Shown: positions 35,801-43,583 of the stretch, one piece after another | Position numbering within the stretch: the first letter of the stretch is position 1 | Layout: each line of letters begins with the position of its first letter | Assembly (NCBI GenBank): GCA_964508135.1 | Contig: CAZDSU010000007.1 | Location: 58,547-122,546 of the forward strand | Reading direction: 5' to 3' | DNA: 64,000 bases | Source: UBA6168 sp964508135 | GTDB taxonomy: Bacteria > Bacteroidota > Bacteroidia > Chitinophagales > Saprospiraceae | Notes under the pieces: generated by a model | The model's input: the letters and a program-made list of their open reading frames with translations, nothing else | Told to the model about the DNA's origin: nothing | The model's database searches: none | Translations under genes and position numbers: made by a program

Positions 35801-37553
35801 GGAGATGTTGGCCAAGGCTGACTCCGTGGCGGCAAAGGTGATGGAACCCGTTAAGATTCTCCTCACACAGGGCATTGGCGCACTTTGGGTTTGGGTGAAA
35901 AACGAGATAGGCAGCAAGCTGGACGAAATATTCGGCGGCCTGAAGACAGAGATATTCCAGGCCATTATCAAGAAGTTCCTGTTATGGGTGGCGAGCTTGT
36001 TCATACCCGGCCTCGGCTTCATCAAGCTCATACAAGCGGCCTACAAGGCCCTGCGCTGGCTGGTGGACAATATTGACCGCATCGTAGAAATCGTGAACTC
36101 TTTCCTCGACGCCATTGGCCTTGCCGTGCAGGGCAATGTGTCTGCCATCAAGCAAAAGGTAGTGAAAGCGCTGTCCAACGGCGTGGTCATCGCCATTGAT
36201 TTCCTGGCGAAGTTGGTGGGATTGGGCAATTTTGGGGACAAGCTGCAGCGGGGCATCAAAAAGCTGCAAAAACCGGTGCATGGTGCGATTGACTGGATAC
36301 TGAAAAAGGCAAGACCAGCAGTGAAGAAGATACAACAGGCGATTGCGAAGGGGGCGAAGGCGGTGAAAAAGGGGGTGAAGAAGATGAAGGAGAAAGGGAA
36401 GGAAACCATTCGCAAAATATTTGAGTGGTGGAAAATCAGGCAAGGATTTAAGACCAAAACGGGGGCATCGCATAATATTTATTTCAAAGGGAAGAATGAT
36501 AGCTCCGAATTAATAATTGCCAGCAATCCAATGGGGCTGGAGCAAAAAATCAAAGAAAGGCTTTCGACTGAAACCAATACACAGAGCAAGGCCGCATTGA
36601 ATGAGGCATTGAGGCTAAAGAATGAGTTAAGCAAATACATCAGAGATGAGGAAAAAGCTCAGAAAGCAGACCCAAATAGGAGTACTAAACAGTTTAAAAA
36701 AGAAATTGAGAGAAGGCTGAAAGCAATTACAGACCAGTTAAAGCTGGCAAACATGGAAGATAGTGAATTGCCGCCTTCCAACGTCAGTTATACAATGCTG
36801 GGAAGCAGGGCATTTAGTGTAAAAGCAGGGCCACTTTCAAAACTGCCCGGCAATACGAAGGGAAGTGTGCCAAGGGAAAACCCAGAAGGCTGGAGCGTAG
36901 TCCAGGCGATGCCGGACGCAGAAAAAAACAGATGGGTTAAACTGCATTTGTTGAACCATAACCTTCATGGACCAGGCAAAAAATGGAACCTTACGCCAGG
37001 CACGAAAGAGATTAATGCCCAAATGGAAAAGGAGGTGGAGAGCAAGGCAAAAGAGGCGGTTGAAGCTGGAAAGGTCGTATTTTACGAAGTGCAGGTAAAC
37101 TATCATGACATAAAAGGGCAAGAAGCATTTCCACGAGAGATTGGGGTAAAATTCGGGATGATGGAAAACAAAGGGAACGGATTTGAAAAGCTAGAAGCTC
37201 CGTATAAACCATTTTACCAGCCCCTACCTGCCACGGCACTTGACCAAAAACCAATACTAAATGAGTCATCAGGAGCAAGGTTGGCAGAGGTTGTAACCAC
37301 TGTGCCAACTGATGTTTGGGGAGAAATAGTGAAAATCCGCAGAAATGCACCTGCCTTCAGGAAAAAAGGGAAAGATGTGGGAATAACCACTTTTTCGAGC
37401 GACCTTCCCAAGTTTGTAAATTCAAATGATTTCCACAGCCTGATGTCGGTTCAGGCTATTCAGGAAGGCAAAGAAAGAGGATATTATAACACGCATATTG
37501 GTAAAATTGCCAAAGCAGGAAAGAACAAACAAATCATTTTGTTTGAGCGATAA
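32853..37553 (+). CDS. DUF4157 (eCIS core) cargo candidate with nuclease-like C-terminus
   Basis: A 1566-residue modular protein. Residues 65-75 hold a CxxC motif (KCAGCDEKDKLQ). Residues about 105-185 are tandem 15-16-aa repeats (QRKEEEEEPVQAKRI type). DUF4157 spans about 190-300, with HELAH at 274-278 and the FGVDMGEVRIHTD / AQAFTHGWDVFF motifs that mark this domain in eCIS clusters. A Pro/Ala/Lys linker (about 310-480), long coiled-coil-like helices with hydrophobic patches (about 620-1190) and a C-terminal module (about 1200-1566) follow. The last contains LHLLNHNLHGPGKKWNLTPG (H1365), resembling the His-Gly-Pro-Asn core of DNA/RNA non-specific endonucleases. DUF4157 proteins are known or predicted eCIS effectors. 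ATG 32853 is preferred to an upstream start that would translate repeats. Confidence 0.82.
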   Translation: MKIAAEKSSTTTASRSSHSSQPFFGKADGGDFFAPAVQAKLTVGKEGDKYEQEADMMAEKAVQRAAMPNIQSKCAGCDEKDKLQKKPLADGITPFIQRKEMEVEPVQRKEEEEEPVQAKRIQRKEEEEEPVQTKRIQRKEEEQEEPVQTKRIQRKEEEQEEPVQAKRIQRMEKEEEEPVQAKSASGPRRPDLGMVEWALQDAKGLGSRLSGPVQQEMESGFGVDMGEVRIHTDQAAADMSQMLHAQAFTHGWDVFFNQHKYNPNTRDGKLLLAHELAHTLQQAKANGALLRPAQTRMEQEIPIVPDEGKAMQAMMEQAKAEAEVINELQAEEALQTMPKAQAEGDKPAAKPVAKPAPALPKCKPPAKESPKPAVAAEGKAPEPQPEAVPEQAPKCPANDPDFAKAKKQIARDAKKQRSHEPAAQKRAEMVASAALPTAEQNLQSGQEQQAANLEIAAKPKPFDRQEFKRKLKEKIESKMPENEDQAKEFADSGKLEEAKEDFKGTIGEEKVKVSGPLEQTVEQSLPAGQDLKPDNVAVPSAKPADKPTKVPTGLAAPKPKTDEEISLEHKSKGLDDQMAQEGLSESQMEEWEETEEPKPLTAKRDAQREIAAAPGQYRQMEEQQIEQSKKQADKTTGKELKNMANAKTKKTGDVFGGQQKKETETEKRQREIKEKIDKIYGDTETAVTGILNDLSTTVETVFSAAVEIANETFKRRVRSRLDDHYGWFTFDDKIAEWAGLSDGVAHIFKEEKQSFLDTLDLVLDRIATIVETEINKALDRIKLGRTQLMDFKKTLTTDELKYAEEMFAEATEKFSELETSVAESQDELIETLSDQYVESVNKLQEEFDKINEELSASWIADALSFIGEVATAIKKLGELLSSIVSRIGQYIGDILASPKRFFNNLVDGIKGGMDEFSDNIDTYLEQGFWMWLTGASSANKIEIPKTMDVEGMFSLAAQILGITKDFILARIKAVLKIPVDAFMEMLAKADSVAAKVMEPVKILLTQGIGALWVWVKNEIGSKLDEIFGGLKTEIFQAIIKKFLLWVASLFIPGLGFIKLIQAAYKALRWLVDNIDRIVEIVNSFLDAIGLAVQGNVSAIKQKVVKALSNGVVIAIDFLAKLVGLGNFGDKLQRGIKKLQKPVHGAIDWILKKARPAVKKIQQAIAKGAKAVKKGVKKMKEKGKETIRKIFEWWKIRQGFKTKTGASHNIYFKGKNDSSELIIASNPMGLEQKIKERLSTETNTQSKAALNEALRLKNELSKYIRDEEKAQKADPNRSTKQFKKEIERRLKAITDQLKLANMEDSELPPSNVSYTMLGSRAFSVKAGPLSKLPGNTKGSVPRENPEGWSVVQAMPDAEKNRWVKLHLLNHNLHGPGKKWNLTPGTKEINAQMEKEVESKAKEAVEAGKVVFYEVQVNYHDIKGQEAFPREIGVKFGMMENKGNGFEKLEAPYKPFYQPLPATALDQKPILNESSGARLAEVVTTVPTDVWGEIVKIRRNAPAFRKKGKDVGITTFSSDLPKFVNSNDFHSLMSVQAIQEGKERGYYNTHIGKIAKAGKNKQIILFER

Positions 37554-37580
37554 GTATTAACCTTTAACAATAATTTGCCT

Positions 37581-38219
37581 ATGCCAAGCTGCCTTAAATG
37601 CAAAGCCAAAAAAATGGCCACGACTTCAAAGCAGGGTAGATTTGATATTGCGCAGCCCTTTTTTGGGATAGGTATTGCCACTAATAAAATGGAAATACCC
37701 AACAGGGGCAAACATCCAGCCCATAAAGCCGTCAATTTCGGCAACGTCACTCCCGTGCAACTCCGTGGCCGCACCGACGCCGATTACAGCAACAACCGCT
37801 GGGCTTTGGTGAACGAAGGCGGTAGGCAGGGCAGTGGGTGCGAAGGCTGCACAGGGCGCCAATGCGTGGACTATTCGGCCACAGTGCGCTCCACTTTTCA
37901 GGTTGCCACCACAGTGACGTTACCCAGTATGAGCGACTATGCTGGTTATTCTGCCTGTCAACGGCAGCGCATACAGGATGCCATCACGAATGTACTCGCC
38001 CCGCACGAACAGCAGCATGTTGCAGCCTTCAGGACTTATAACGGGAGTGTGGACTCGCCCATAACGATGGTAGGCTGCAGGAGCAGTTTGGAGGATAGGG
38101 TGGCCAGCCGTGCCGACGAAACACACCGTGGCGTGGAAGGACCTAGGAGGGCCAGCGCACAAGCTGCCAGCGATGCGCTTGACCCGTTTGTTGTAAATGT
38201 TGACCTCAATTGCACATGA
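37581..38219 (+). CDS. small HExxH protein, putative metalloprotease cargo
   Basis: A 212-residue protein with PHEQQHVAAF, an HExxH zinc-binding motif in a helix, and a downstream RADETHR that could give the third ligand. The N-terminus MPSCLKCKAKK and the central GCEGCTGRQC are Cys pairs; residues 95-125 (DYSATVRSTFQVATTVTLPS) form strands ahead of the metal helix. No signal peptide or membrane segment. It lies between the DUF4157 cargo candidate and the AAA+ ATPase, and its stop overlaps the ATPase start (ATGA). This suggests cargo or a cargo-processing protease. It could instead be an immunity or maturation factor; no family name is assigned with confidence. Confidence 0.7.
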   Translation: MPSCLKCKAKKMATTSKQGRFDIAQPFFGIGIATNKMEIPNRGKHPAHKAVNFGNVTPVQLRGRTDADYSNNRWALVNEGGRQGSGCEGCTGRQCVDYSATVRSTFQVATTVTLPSMSDYAGYSACQRQRIQDAITNVLAPHEQQHVAAFRTYNGSVDSPITMVGCRSSLEDRVASRADETHRGVEGPRRASAQAASDALDPFVVNVDLNCT

Positions 38220-39589
38220 TTACTACCTCACCTAATTCCCCATCCGTTAAAGACAATGGCAATGCCGCAAACCTCCAGTTTGCCCTTGATTATTTATTGC
38301 AAGTAATCAAAGTCCGCCTCGGCTTACGGTTTGAAAAATCAGACGATAAAAAAGAAGTGGTTGATCTGCCAGCCTTGGGCTTTTTTAACGACAACTCCTA
38401 CTTCGCCAATTTTATTGACCAGTTTAAGCCCAGCTTTGAGGAATATGTTATCATGCTATTGGGACTTAGTCCTCATATTCAGCCTGGTTTTTTGCAAGGC
38501 GTCATCGTAGAGTTCCTCCCCAACGGCGGCGACCTCCCCGAATTCGGCGGTGTAAAAGGCCAAAACCACCGGGACATCCTGCCCACCGGCGAAACCGCCC
38601 TGTTCGTCCTCGCTGCCGACGACCTCGAAAAGCGACTCGAAGTACAGCAGCTTTTCAGCACCGACCACTGGTTTTACCAAAAAAACATCCTCCAATTGGA
38701 AGCCGTGCCGCCCGGCGAGCCGGTCATGAGCGGCCGCATCGTCCTCGATCCAGAGGTGGTGGAGATGCTGACGCTGGGCAGGGTCAGCAAGCCCCGGTTC
38801 AGCACCGACTTCCCGGCGGAGTACATCCAAACGGGCATGGAATGGGACGACCTCGTGCTGTCCACCGGCACACTCCGCCAAATCCGGGAAATCGAAAGCT
38901 GGGTGCGCCACTCCAACACTTTTTTCAAAGACTGGGGCATGGACCGTCGAATGAAACCGGGCTATCGGGTACTCTTCCACGGCCCGCCCGGCACTGGCAA
39001 GACGTTGACGGCCACGCTGCTCGGCAAGTCCACTAATCGTGACGTCTTCAAGATTGACCTTTCGATGGTGGTATCAAAGTACATCGGGGAGACCGAAAAG
39101 AACCTTGCCCGGCTTTTCGACAAGGCGCAAAACAAGGACTGGATTCTCTTCTTCGACGAAGCTGATGCCCTCTTCGGCAAGCGAACAGGTATCCGTGATG
39201 CCCACGACAAGTACGCCAACCAGGAGGTGAGCTACCTCTTGCAGCGCATCGAAACGTACCCGGGCTTGATAATTTTGGCTTCCAATTTCAAAAGCAACAT
39301 AGATGACGCCTTCCTGCGCCGCTTCCAAGCGATGATTTTTTTCCCGATACCAAAGCCGGAGGAGCGGCAAGCACTTTGGGAGAAAGCTTTCCCCAGCAAC
39401 ATCAAATTGGACCCGAAGATTGAATGGACAAACTTGTCCCGGCAATTTGAGCTAACGGGCGCCAGCATTATGAACATTGTCCAGTATTGCTGCATCACGG
39501 CTTTGGAGCAAGGCGAGGACACAATTTCACTCGAAAATTTATTGAACGGGATACGGAATGAACAGGTGAAAGAAGGGAAAATTGTTTGA
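38216..39589 (+). CDS. AAA+ ATPase of the injection system (Pvc15-like)
   Basis: A 457-residue AAA+ ATPase. Walker A GPPGTGKT at 256-263, Walker B ILFFDEADALFG near 310-321 and sensor/arginine-finger segments (ILASNFKSNIDDAFLRRF) are all present. An N-terminal 230-residue region is specific to Pvc15-like ATPases, which are thought to assist cargo loading or assembly. The start at 38216 overlaps the stop of the HExxH gene as ATGA, implying translational coupling. Last gene of the cluster; followed by an inverted repeat. Confidence 0.92.
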   Translation: MITTSPNSPSVKDNGNAANLQFALDYLLQVIKVRLGLRFEKSDDKKEVVDLPALGFFNDNSYFANFIDQFKPSFEEYVIMLLGLSPHIQPGFLQGVIVEFLPNGGDLPEFGGVKGQNHRDILPTGETALFVLAADDLEKRLEVQQLFSTDHWFYQKNILQLEAVPPGEPVMSGRIVLDPEVVEMLTLGRVSKPRFSTDFPAEYIQTGMEWDDLVLSTGTLRQIREIESWVRHSNTFFKDWGMDRRMKPGYRVLFHGPPGTGKTLTATLLGKSTNRDVFKIDLSMVVSKYIGETEKNLARLFDKAQNKDWILFFDEADALFGKRTGIRDAHDKYANQEVSYLLQRIETYPGLIILASNFKSNIDDAFLRRFQAMIFFPIPKPEERQALWEKAFPSNIKLDPKIEWTNLSRQFELTGASIMNIVQYCCITALEQGEDTISLENLLNGIRNEQVKEGKIV

Positions 39590-39608
39590 GTTTGCAGTTG
39601 GTTTTTAT

Positions 39609-39735
39609 GTTTGCAGTTCGACAGTGGGCAGTGGGCAGTCAGTTCGACAGTTGTTTAGTCAGTGCCAAGCTGTACGGGAAGAGACTTTTTAACTGCTAAG
39701 ACTGCACCCTGACTGCCAACTGTCGAACTGCAAAC
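39609..39735. repeat. hairpin of CAGTTCGACAGT words after the eCIS cluster
   Basis: Perfect 17-bp outer arms at 39609-39625 and 39719-39735 enclose further repeated and inverted GGCAGT / ACTGCC words. It separates the ATPase gene from rnhB and is a candidate terminator-like structure for the long operon. Confidence 0.75.
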
Positions 39736-39743
39736 TTTTTAGA

Positions 39744-40349
39744 ATGCTACTTCCCTACTTCAACGAACTCGAAACCGAAGCTGGCTGCGACGAGGCAGGG
39801 CGGGGCTGCCTCGCTGGCCCTGTGTTTGCGGCAGCCGTCATCTTACCCAAGGATTTTGCGCACCCGTTTCTCAACGACTCGAAACAACTCACTGAAAACC
39901 AACGCTTTGAGTTGCGCCCAATCATCGAACGGGAGGCGCTGGCATGGGCAGTGGCGAAGCTCGAAGCCCCAGAAATAGACCAACTCAACATCCTCTGGGC
40001 ATCTGTCAGGGGGATGCACCGAGCCGTTGCGATGCTAAAAACCCACCCGACCTCGCTGCTCATTGACGGCAACCGTTTCAAGCCGTACCCCGGCATCCCG
40101 CACCACTGCATGGTGAAGGGCGATGGGCGATTCCTCAGCATCGCAGCCGCCTCCGTTTTGGCGAAAACCTACCGGGACGACCACATGGTTTTTTTGGCAA
40201 AAAAGCACCCGCAATACGGCTGGGAGCGCAACAAGGGCTATCCGACACTGGAACACCGGGAGGCCATCCGACAGCATGGGGCAACGCCGGAGCATCGGCG
40301 GTCGTTCAGGTTGCTGCCAGTTGATTCAAAAGCAGCGCTCTTTCCGTAA
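39744..40349 (+). CDS. rnhB: ribonuclease HII
   Basis: RNase HII cuts the RNA strand of RNA-DNA hybrids and removes misincorporated ribonucleotides. The N-terminal GCDEAGRGCLAGPVFAAAV carries the catalytic D16-E17, followed by NDSKQLT, and the later KGDGRFLSIAAASVLAKTYRD motif with the basic loop GWERNKGYPT is present. The 201-residue length is typical. It begins 8 bases after the hairpin at 39609-39735. Confidence 0.96.
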   Translation: MLLPYFNELETEAGCDEAGRGCLAGPVFAAAVILPKDFAHPFLNDSKQLTENQRFELRPIIEREALAWAVAKLEAPEIDQLNILWASVRGMHRAVAMLKTHPTSLLIDGNRFKPYPGIPHHCMVKGDGRFLSIAAASVLAKTYRDDHMVFLAKKHPQYGWERNKGYPTLEHREAIRQHGATPEHRRSFRLLPVDSKAALFP

Positions 40350-40364
40350 TTCATCGCCTTCATA

Positions 40365-40555
40365 ATCATTGCGCAGCAACCCGTCTACGCTTCGGTACTC
40401 GTTCCGCTGTGCGCCGCTTTTGTCATTGCGCAGCAACCCGTCCACGTCTTGGTGTCCGCCTCGTTTGTCATTGTCGCAGACAAAATGCGACATCATGTTT
40501 GCCTTCGGTAAAAATGCATTAAGCGTGGACGGGTTGCTGCGCAATGACAAAAGCG
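40365..40555. repeat. REP-like CATTGCGCAGCAACCCGTC repeats with a perfect 32-bp inverted repeat
   Basis: Two direct copies of a CATTGCGCAGCAACCCGTC-type unit start near 40366 and 40424, and an inverted copy lies at 40524-40555. The arms 40415-40446 and 40524-40555 are exact 32-base complements separated by 77 bases. It fills most of the 360-base rnhB-sucA gap, where no gene is visible. Confidence 0.88.
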
Positions 40556-40709
40556 ACTTGAACAAAACACGCCAAAAATTTTTATCAAACCCAACCACCA
40601 TTTCAATCAATCCTTCCAACTATCCCACAACATCCCGATATTAGCGCCCGTTTTGGAAACCTCCTCCTTGCTTGGGCGTTTCTTTCAAAAACTTCAAACT
40701 TTAGGAAAA

Positions 40710-43472
40710 ATGACGGATTTCTCATTTATAGCAAATGCCCACCCCGCCTATATTGACTCGCTCTACGAGCAATATTTGGCAAACCCGGAGACGGTGGAGC
40801 AGAGCTGGCGCCTATTTTTCAAAGGCTTCGACTACGGCTTCAATGCGAACAACGGCACTGCCGCAAGCGGCAATGGGACGCCACACGCCACACCCGGTGA
40901 CGTTGACCTCGACGAGCTGCGGGTGCTGGCGCTCATCATCGGCTATCGCAACCGGGGCCACCTCAAGTCAACCACCAACCCACTCAAGCCCCGCAAGAAC
41001 CGCAAGCCTTCGCTCGAACTCGCCGATTTCAGTCTGACCGAGGCAAGCCTCGACAAGCCCTACGTGGCTGGAAAGGAAGTGGGGATGGAGAAAGCGACAC
41101 TGCGCCAAATCATTGCCCACCTCGAAAAAGTGTATTGTGGCAATATCGGCTTTGAGTTTCACCATATCCAGGACAGGGACAAACGCCGCTGGCTGCGCAA
41201 TCGCATCGAGGCACAGCACCCGGAAAACCAGTGGGGGCTGACGCTCGACGAAAAGAAGCGCATCCTCGAAAAACTCAACGGTGCCACGGTGTTCGAGCAG
41301 TTTTTGCATAAAAAGTTCATCGGCCAAAAACGCTTTTCGCTGGAAGGCGGCGAGACGACCATCGCCGCTCTCGACGCCATCATCACCGCTGGAGCGGATG
41401 CTGGGGTGGAGGAAGTGGTGTTCGGCATGGCGCACCGGGGCAGGCTGAACGTGCTGGCCAATATTTTGGGAAAAACCTACGAGCAGATTTTTACGGAGTT
41501 TGAGGGGGAGATGCCCGAAGACCAGAGCTTCGGCGACGGCGACGTGAAGTACCACCTCGGTTTTTCTTCGCAAGTGACCACGCCGCACGGCAAGCAAGCC
41601 TACTTGAAATTAGTGCCAAATCCCTCGCACCTCGAAGCCGTGAACCCCGTGGTGGAAGGCTTCGCAAGGGCAAAAGCGGACGTGCAGTACGGTAGCGAGT
41701 ACGACCGGATTCTGCCAGTGCTCATCCACGGCGATGCAGCGGTGGCCGGGCAGGGCATCATCTACGAATGTCTCCAGATGAGCTTGTTGGAGGGCTACTC
41801 CACGGGTGGCACGGTGCATTTTGTCATCAACAACCAAATCGGCTTCACGACCGACTGGGAGGACGCCCGCTCTTCGACTTATTGCACGAGCATTGCCAGC
41901 ACGGTGCAATCGCCAGTTTTTCATGTGAACGGCGACGACCCGGAGGCTGTGATTTTTTGCTGCAAAATGGCGATGGAATACCGCCAACTTTACAACGCCG
42001 ACGTGTTCATTGACATGGTTTGCTACCGCAAACACGGCCACAATGAGGGCGACGACCCAAAGTTCACGCAACCCACGCTGTACGACCTCATCAACGTACA
42101 CAAAGACCCCCGTGAAATTTACAGCCAGCGTCTCATCGAGCGGGGCGATGTGCACAAAGAGCTGGCCGAGAACATGGAGAAGGAATTTTGGGACTCTTTG
42201 CAGGCCCGCCTCGACAATTTGAAGCAAAACAAACTGCCTTACCAATACCAAAAGGCTGAACTGGCCTGGAAAAAGCTGAAAAAAACCACCGTTCCCGAAG
42301 ACTACGACCAATCGCCGGAGACGGGCATTGACAGCAAGGCACTCGACCAAATCTTGAAGCACCTGCACCAGTATCCAAAGGATTTTAATGCTGTGAACAA
42401 GATAGACCGTATCCTGAAATCATCGAAGGCGATGTGGGAAAGCGGCAAGTTGGACTGGGCGCTCGGCGAACTCAGTGCCTACGGCTCGCTGCTGCTCGAA
42501 GGCAACGACGTCCGACTCAGCGGTCAGGACGTGAAGCGTGGTACTTTCTCCCATCGCCACGCCGTCCTGACCGAGATTGGCACAGGTCGTGAGTACAACC
42601 GGCTGAATGGTTTGAGTGAAAAACAGGGCAAGTTCCGCATCTTCAACTCGCTGCTGAGCGAGTACGCCGTGCTTGGCTTCGAGTACGGCTACACGCTGGC
42701 CCGTCCCGATGCGCTGGTGATTTGGGAGGCGCAGTTCGGCGACTTCTTCAATGGGGCGCAGACCATGGTGGACCAGTTCATCATGTCCGCCGAGCGCAAA
42801 TGGCAGCGGATGAGTGGCCTCTGCATGTACCTGCCGCACGGCTACGAGGGCCAGGGGCCAGAGCATAGCAGTGCCCGCATGGAGCGCTTCCTGCAAGGTT
42901 GCGCCAAGTACAACGTGACGGTGGCAAACGTGACCACGCCCGCCAACCTGTTCCACTTGCTCCGCCGACAATTGGTGCGACCGTTCCGCAAACCGCTGAT
43001 TTTGATGACGCCGAAAAGCGGCCTGCGCCACCCGGAAGTGGTGTCGGAACTGAAGGATTTTCACACGGGAACTCGTTTCCAAGAAGTGATTGACGACGCT
43101 GGCGCAAAAGCAGCCAAGGTGAAAACCTTGCTACTCTGCACCGGAAAAATATACTACGACCTGCTCGACAAACAGCGCACCGACAAACGGGAGGACGTGG
43201 CCATCGTTCGCCTCGAACAGCTTTATCCGTTGCCAGAAAAGCAATTGGACGCCATTTTCAAAAAATACAAAAACGCCAAGGTGCGCTGGGTGCAAGAGGA
43301 GCCTGCCAACATGGGCTCGTGGATGTACCTGCTCTTTCAACTCAACGGCAAACGCTCGCTGGAACTCGTTTCACGGGAAGCCGCCGCCTCGCCCGCTGTC
43401 GGTTTCAAGAAGTTGCACGACAAGCAGCAGGCGGAGGTGGTTTTGAGAGCGTTTGAGGGGTTGAGAGATTGA
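40710..43472 (+). CDS. sucA: 2-oxoglutarate dehydrogenase E1 component
   Basis: The thiamine-diphosphate-dependent E1 subunit of the 2-oxoglutarate dehydrogenase complex of the TCA cycle. The N-terminal segment AYIDSLYEQYLANPETVEQS, then FEQFLHKKFIGQKRFSLEGGET, GMAHRGRLNVLANILGK, the ThDP motif GDAAVAGQG...NNQIGFTT and the LPHGYEGQGPEHSSARMERF segment are all diagnostic. The 920-residue length is normal. ATG 40710 is chosen; an in-frame TTG at 40653 adds a non-conserved stretch. sucB is not adjacent in this window. Confidence 0.96.
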   Translation: MTDFSFIANAHPAYIDSLYEQYLANPETVEQSWRLFFKGFDYGFNANNGTAASGNGTPHATPGDVDLDELRVLALIIGYRNRGHLKSTTNPLKPRKNRKPSLELADFSLTEASLDKPYVAGKEVGMEKATLRQIIAHLEKVYCGNIGFEFHHIQDRDKRRWLRNRIEAQHPENQWGLTLDEKKRILEKLNGATVFEQFLHKKFIGQKRFSLEGGETTIAALDAIITAGADAGVEEVVFGMAHRGRLNVLANILGKTYEQIFTEFEGEMPEDQSFGDGDVKYHLGFSSQVTTPHGKQAYLKLVPNPSHLEAVNPVVEGFARAKADVQYGSEYDRILPVLIHGDAAVAGQGIIYECLQMSLLEGYSTGGTVHFVINNQIGFTTDWEDARSSTYCTSIASTVQSPVFHVNGDDPEAVIFCCKMAMEYRQLYNADVFIDMVCYRKHGHNEGDDPKFTQPTLYDLINVHKDPREIYSQRLIERGDVHKELAENMEKEFWDSLQARLDNLKQNKLPYQYQKAELAWKKLKKTTVPEDYDQSPETGIDSKALDQILKHLHQYPKDFNAVNKIDRILKSSKAMWESGKLDWALGELSAYGSLLLEGNDVRLSGQDVKRGTFSHRHAVLTEIGTGREYNRLNGLSEKQGKFRIFNSLLSEYAVLGFEYGYTLARPDALVIWEAQFGDFFNGAQTMVDQFIMSAERKWQRMSGLCMYLPHGYEGQGPEHSSARMERFLQGCAKYNVTVANVTTPANLFHLLRRQLVRPFRKPLILMTPKSGLRHPEVVSELKDFHTGTRFQEVIDDAGAKAAKVKTLLLCTGKIYYDLLDKQRTDKREDVAIVRLEQLYPLPEKQLDAIFKKYKNAKVRWVQEEPANMGSWMYLLFQLNGKRSLELVSREAAASPAVGFKKLHDKQQAEVVLRAFEGLRD

Positions 43473-43583
43473 GGGTTTGGGAGATTGAGAGATTGAGAGA
43501 TTGAGAATTTAAGAGTTTAGGGGAGATAGCACATAACCCACAGCCCTTCTCAACCCCTCAATCTCTAAATCTCTCAACCCCTC
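43469..43583. repeat. hairpin of GAGATTGA words between sucA and DUF3667 gene
   Basis: Tandem GAGATTGA words and GAGTTTAGGGG (43469-43527) face inverted copies CTCAATCTCTAAATCTCTCAACCCCTC (43556-43583). It lies between convergent genes, a position suited to a bidirectional terminator. Confidence 0.7.

Noticed and set aside
40365..40555. Could the rnhB-sucA gap encode a small RNA or protein?
   Set aside because: The open frames merely translate REP-like CATTGCG repeats; no promoter or terminator was seen. An RNA cannot be excluded without expression data.
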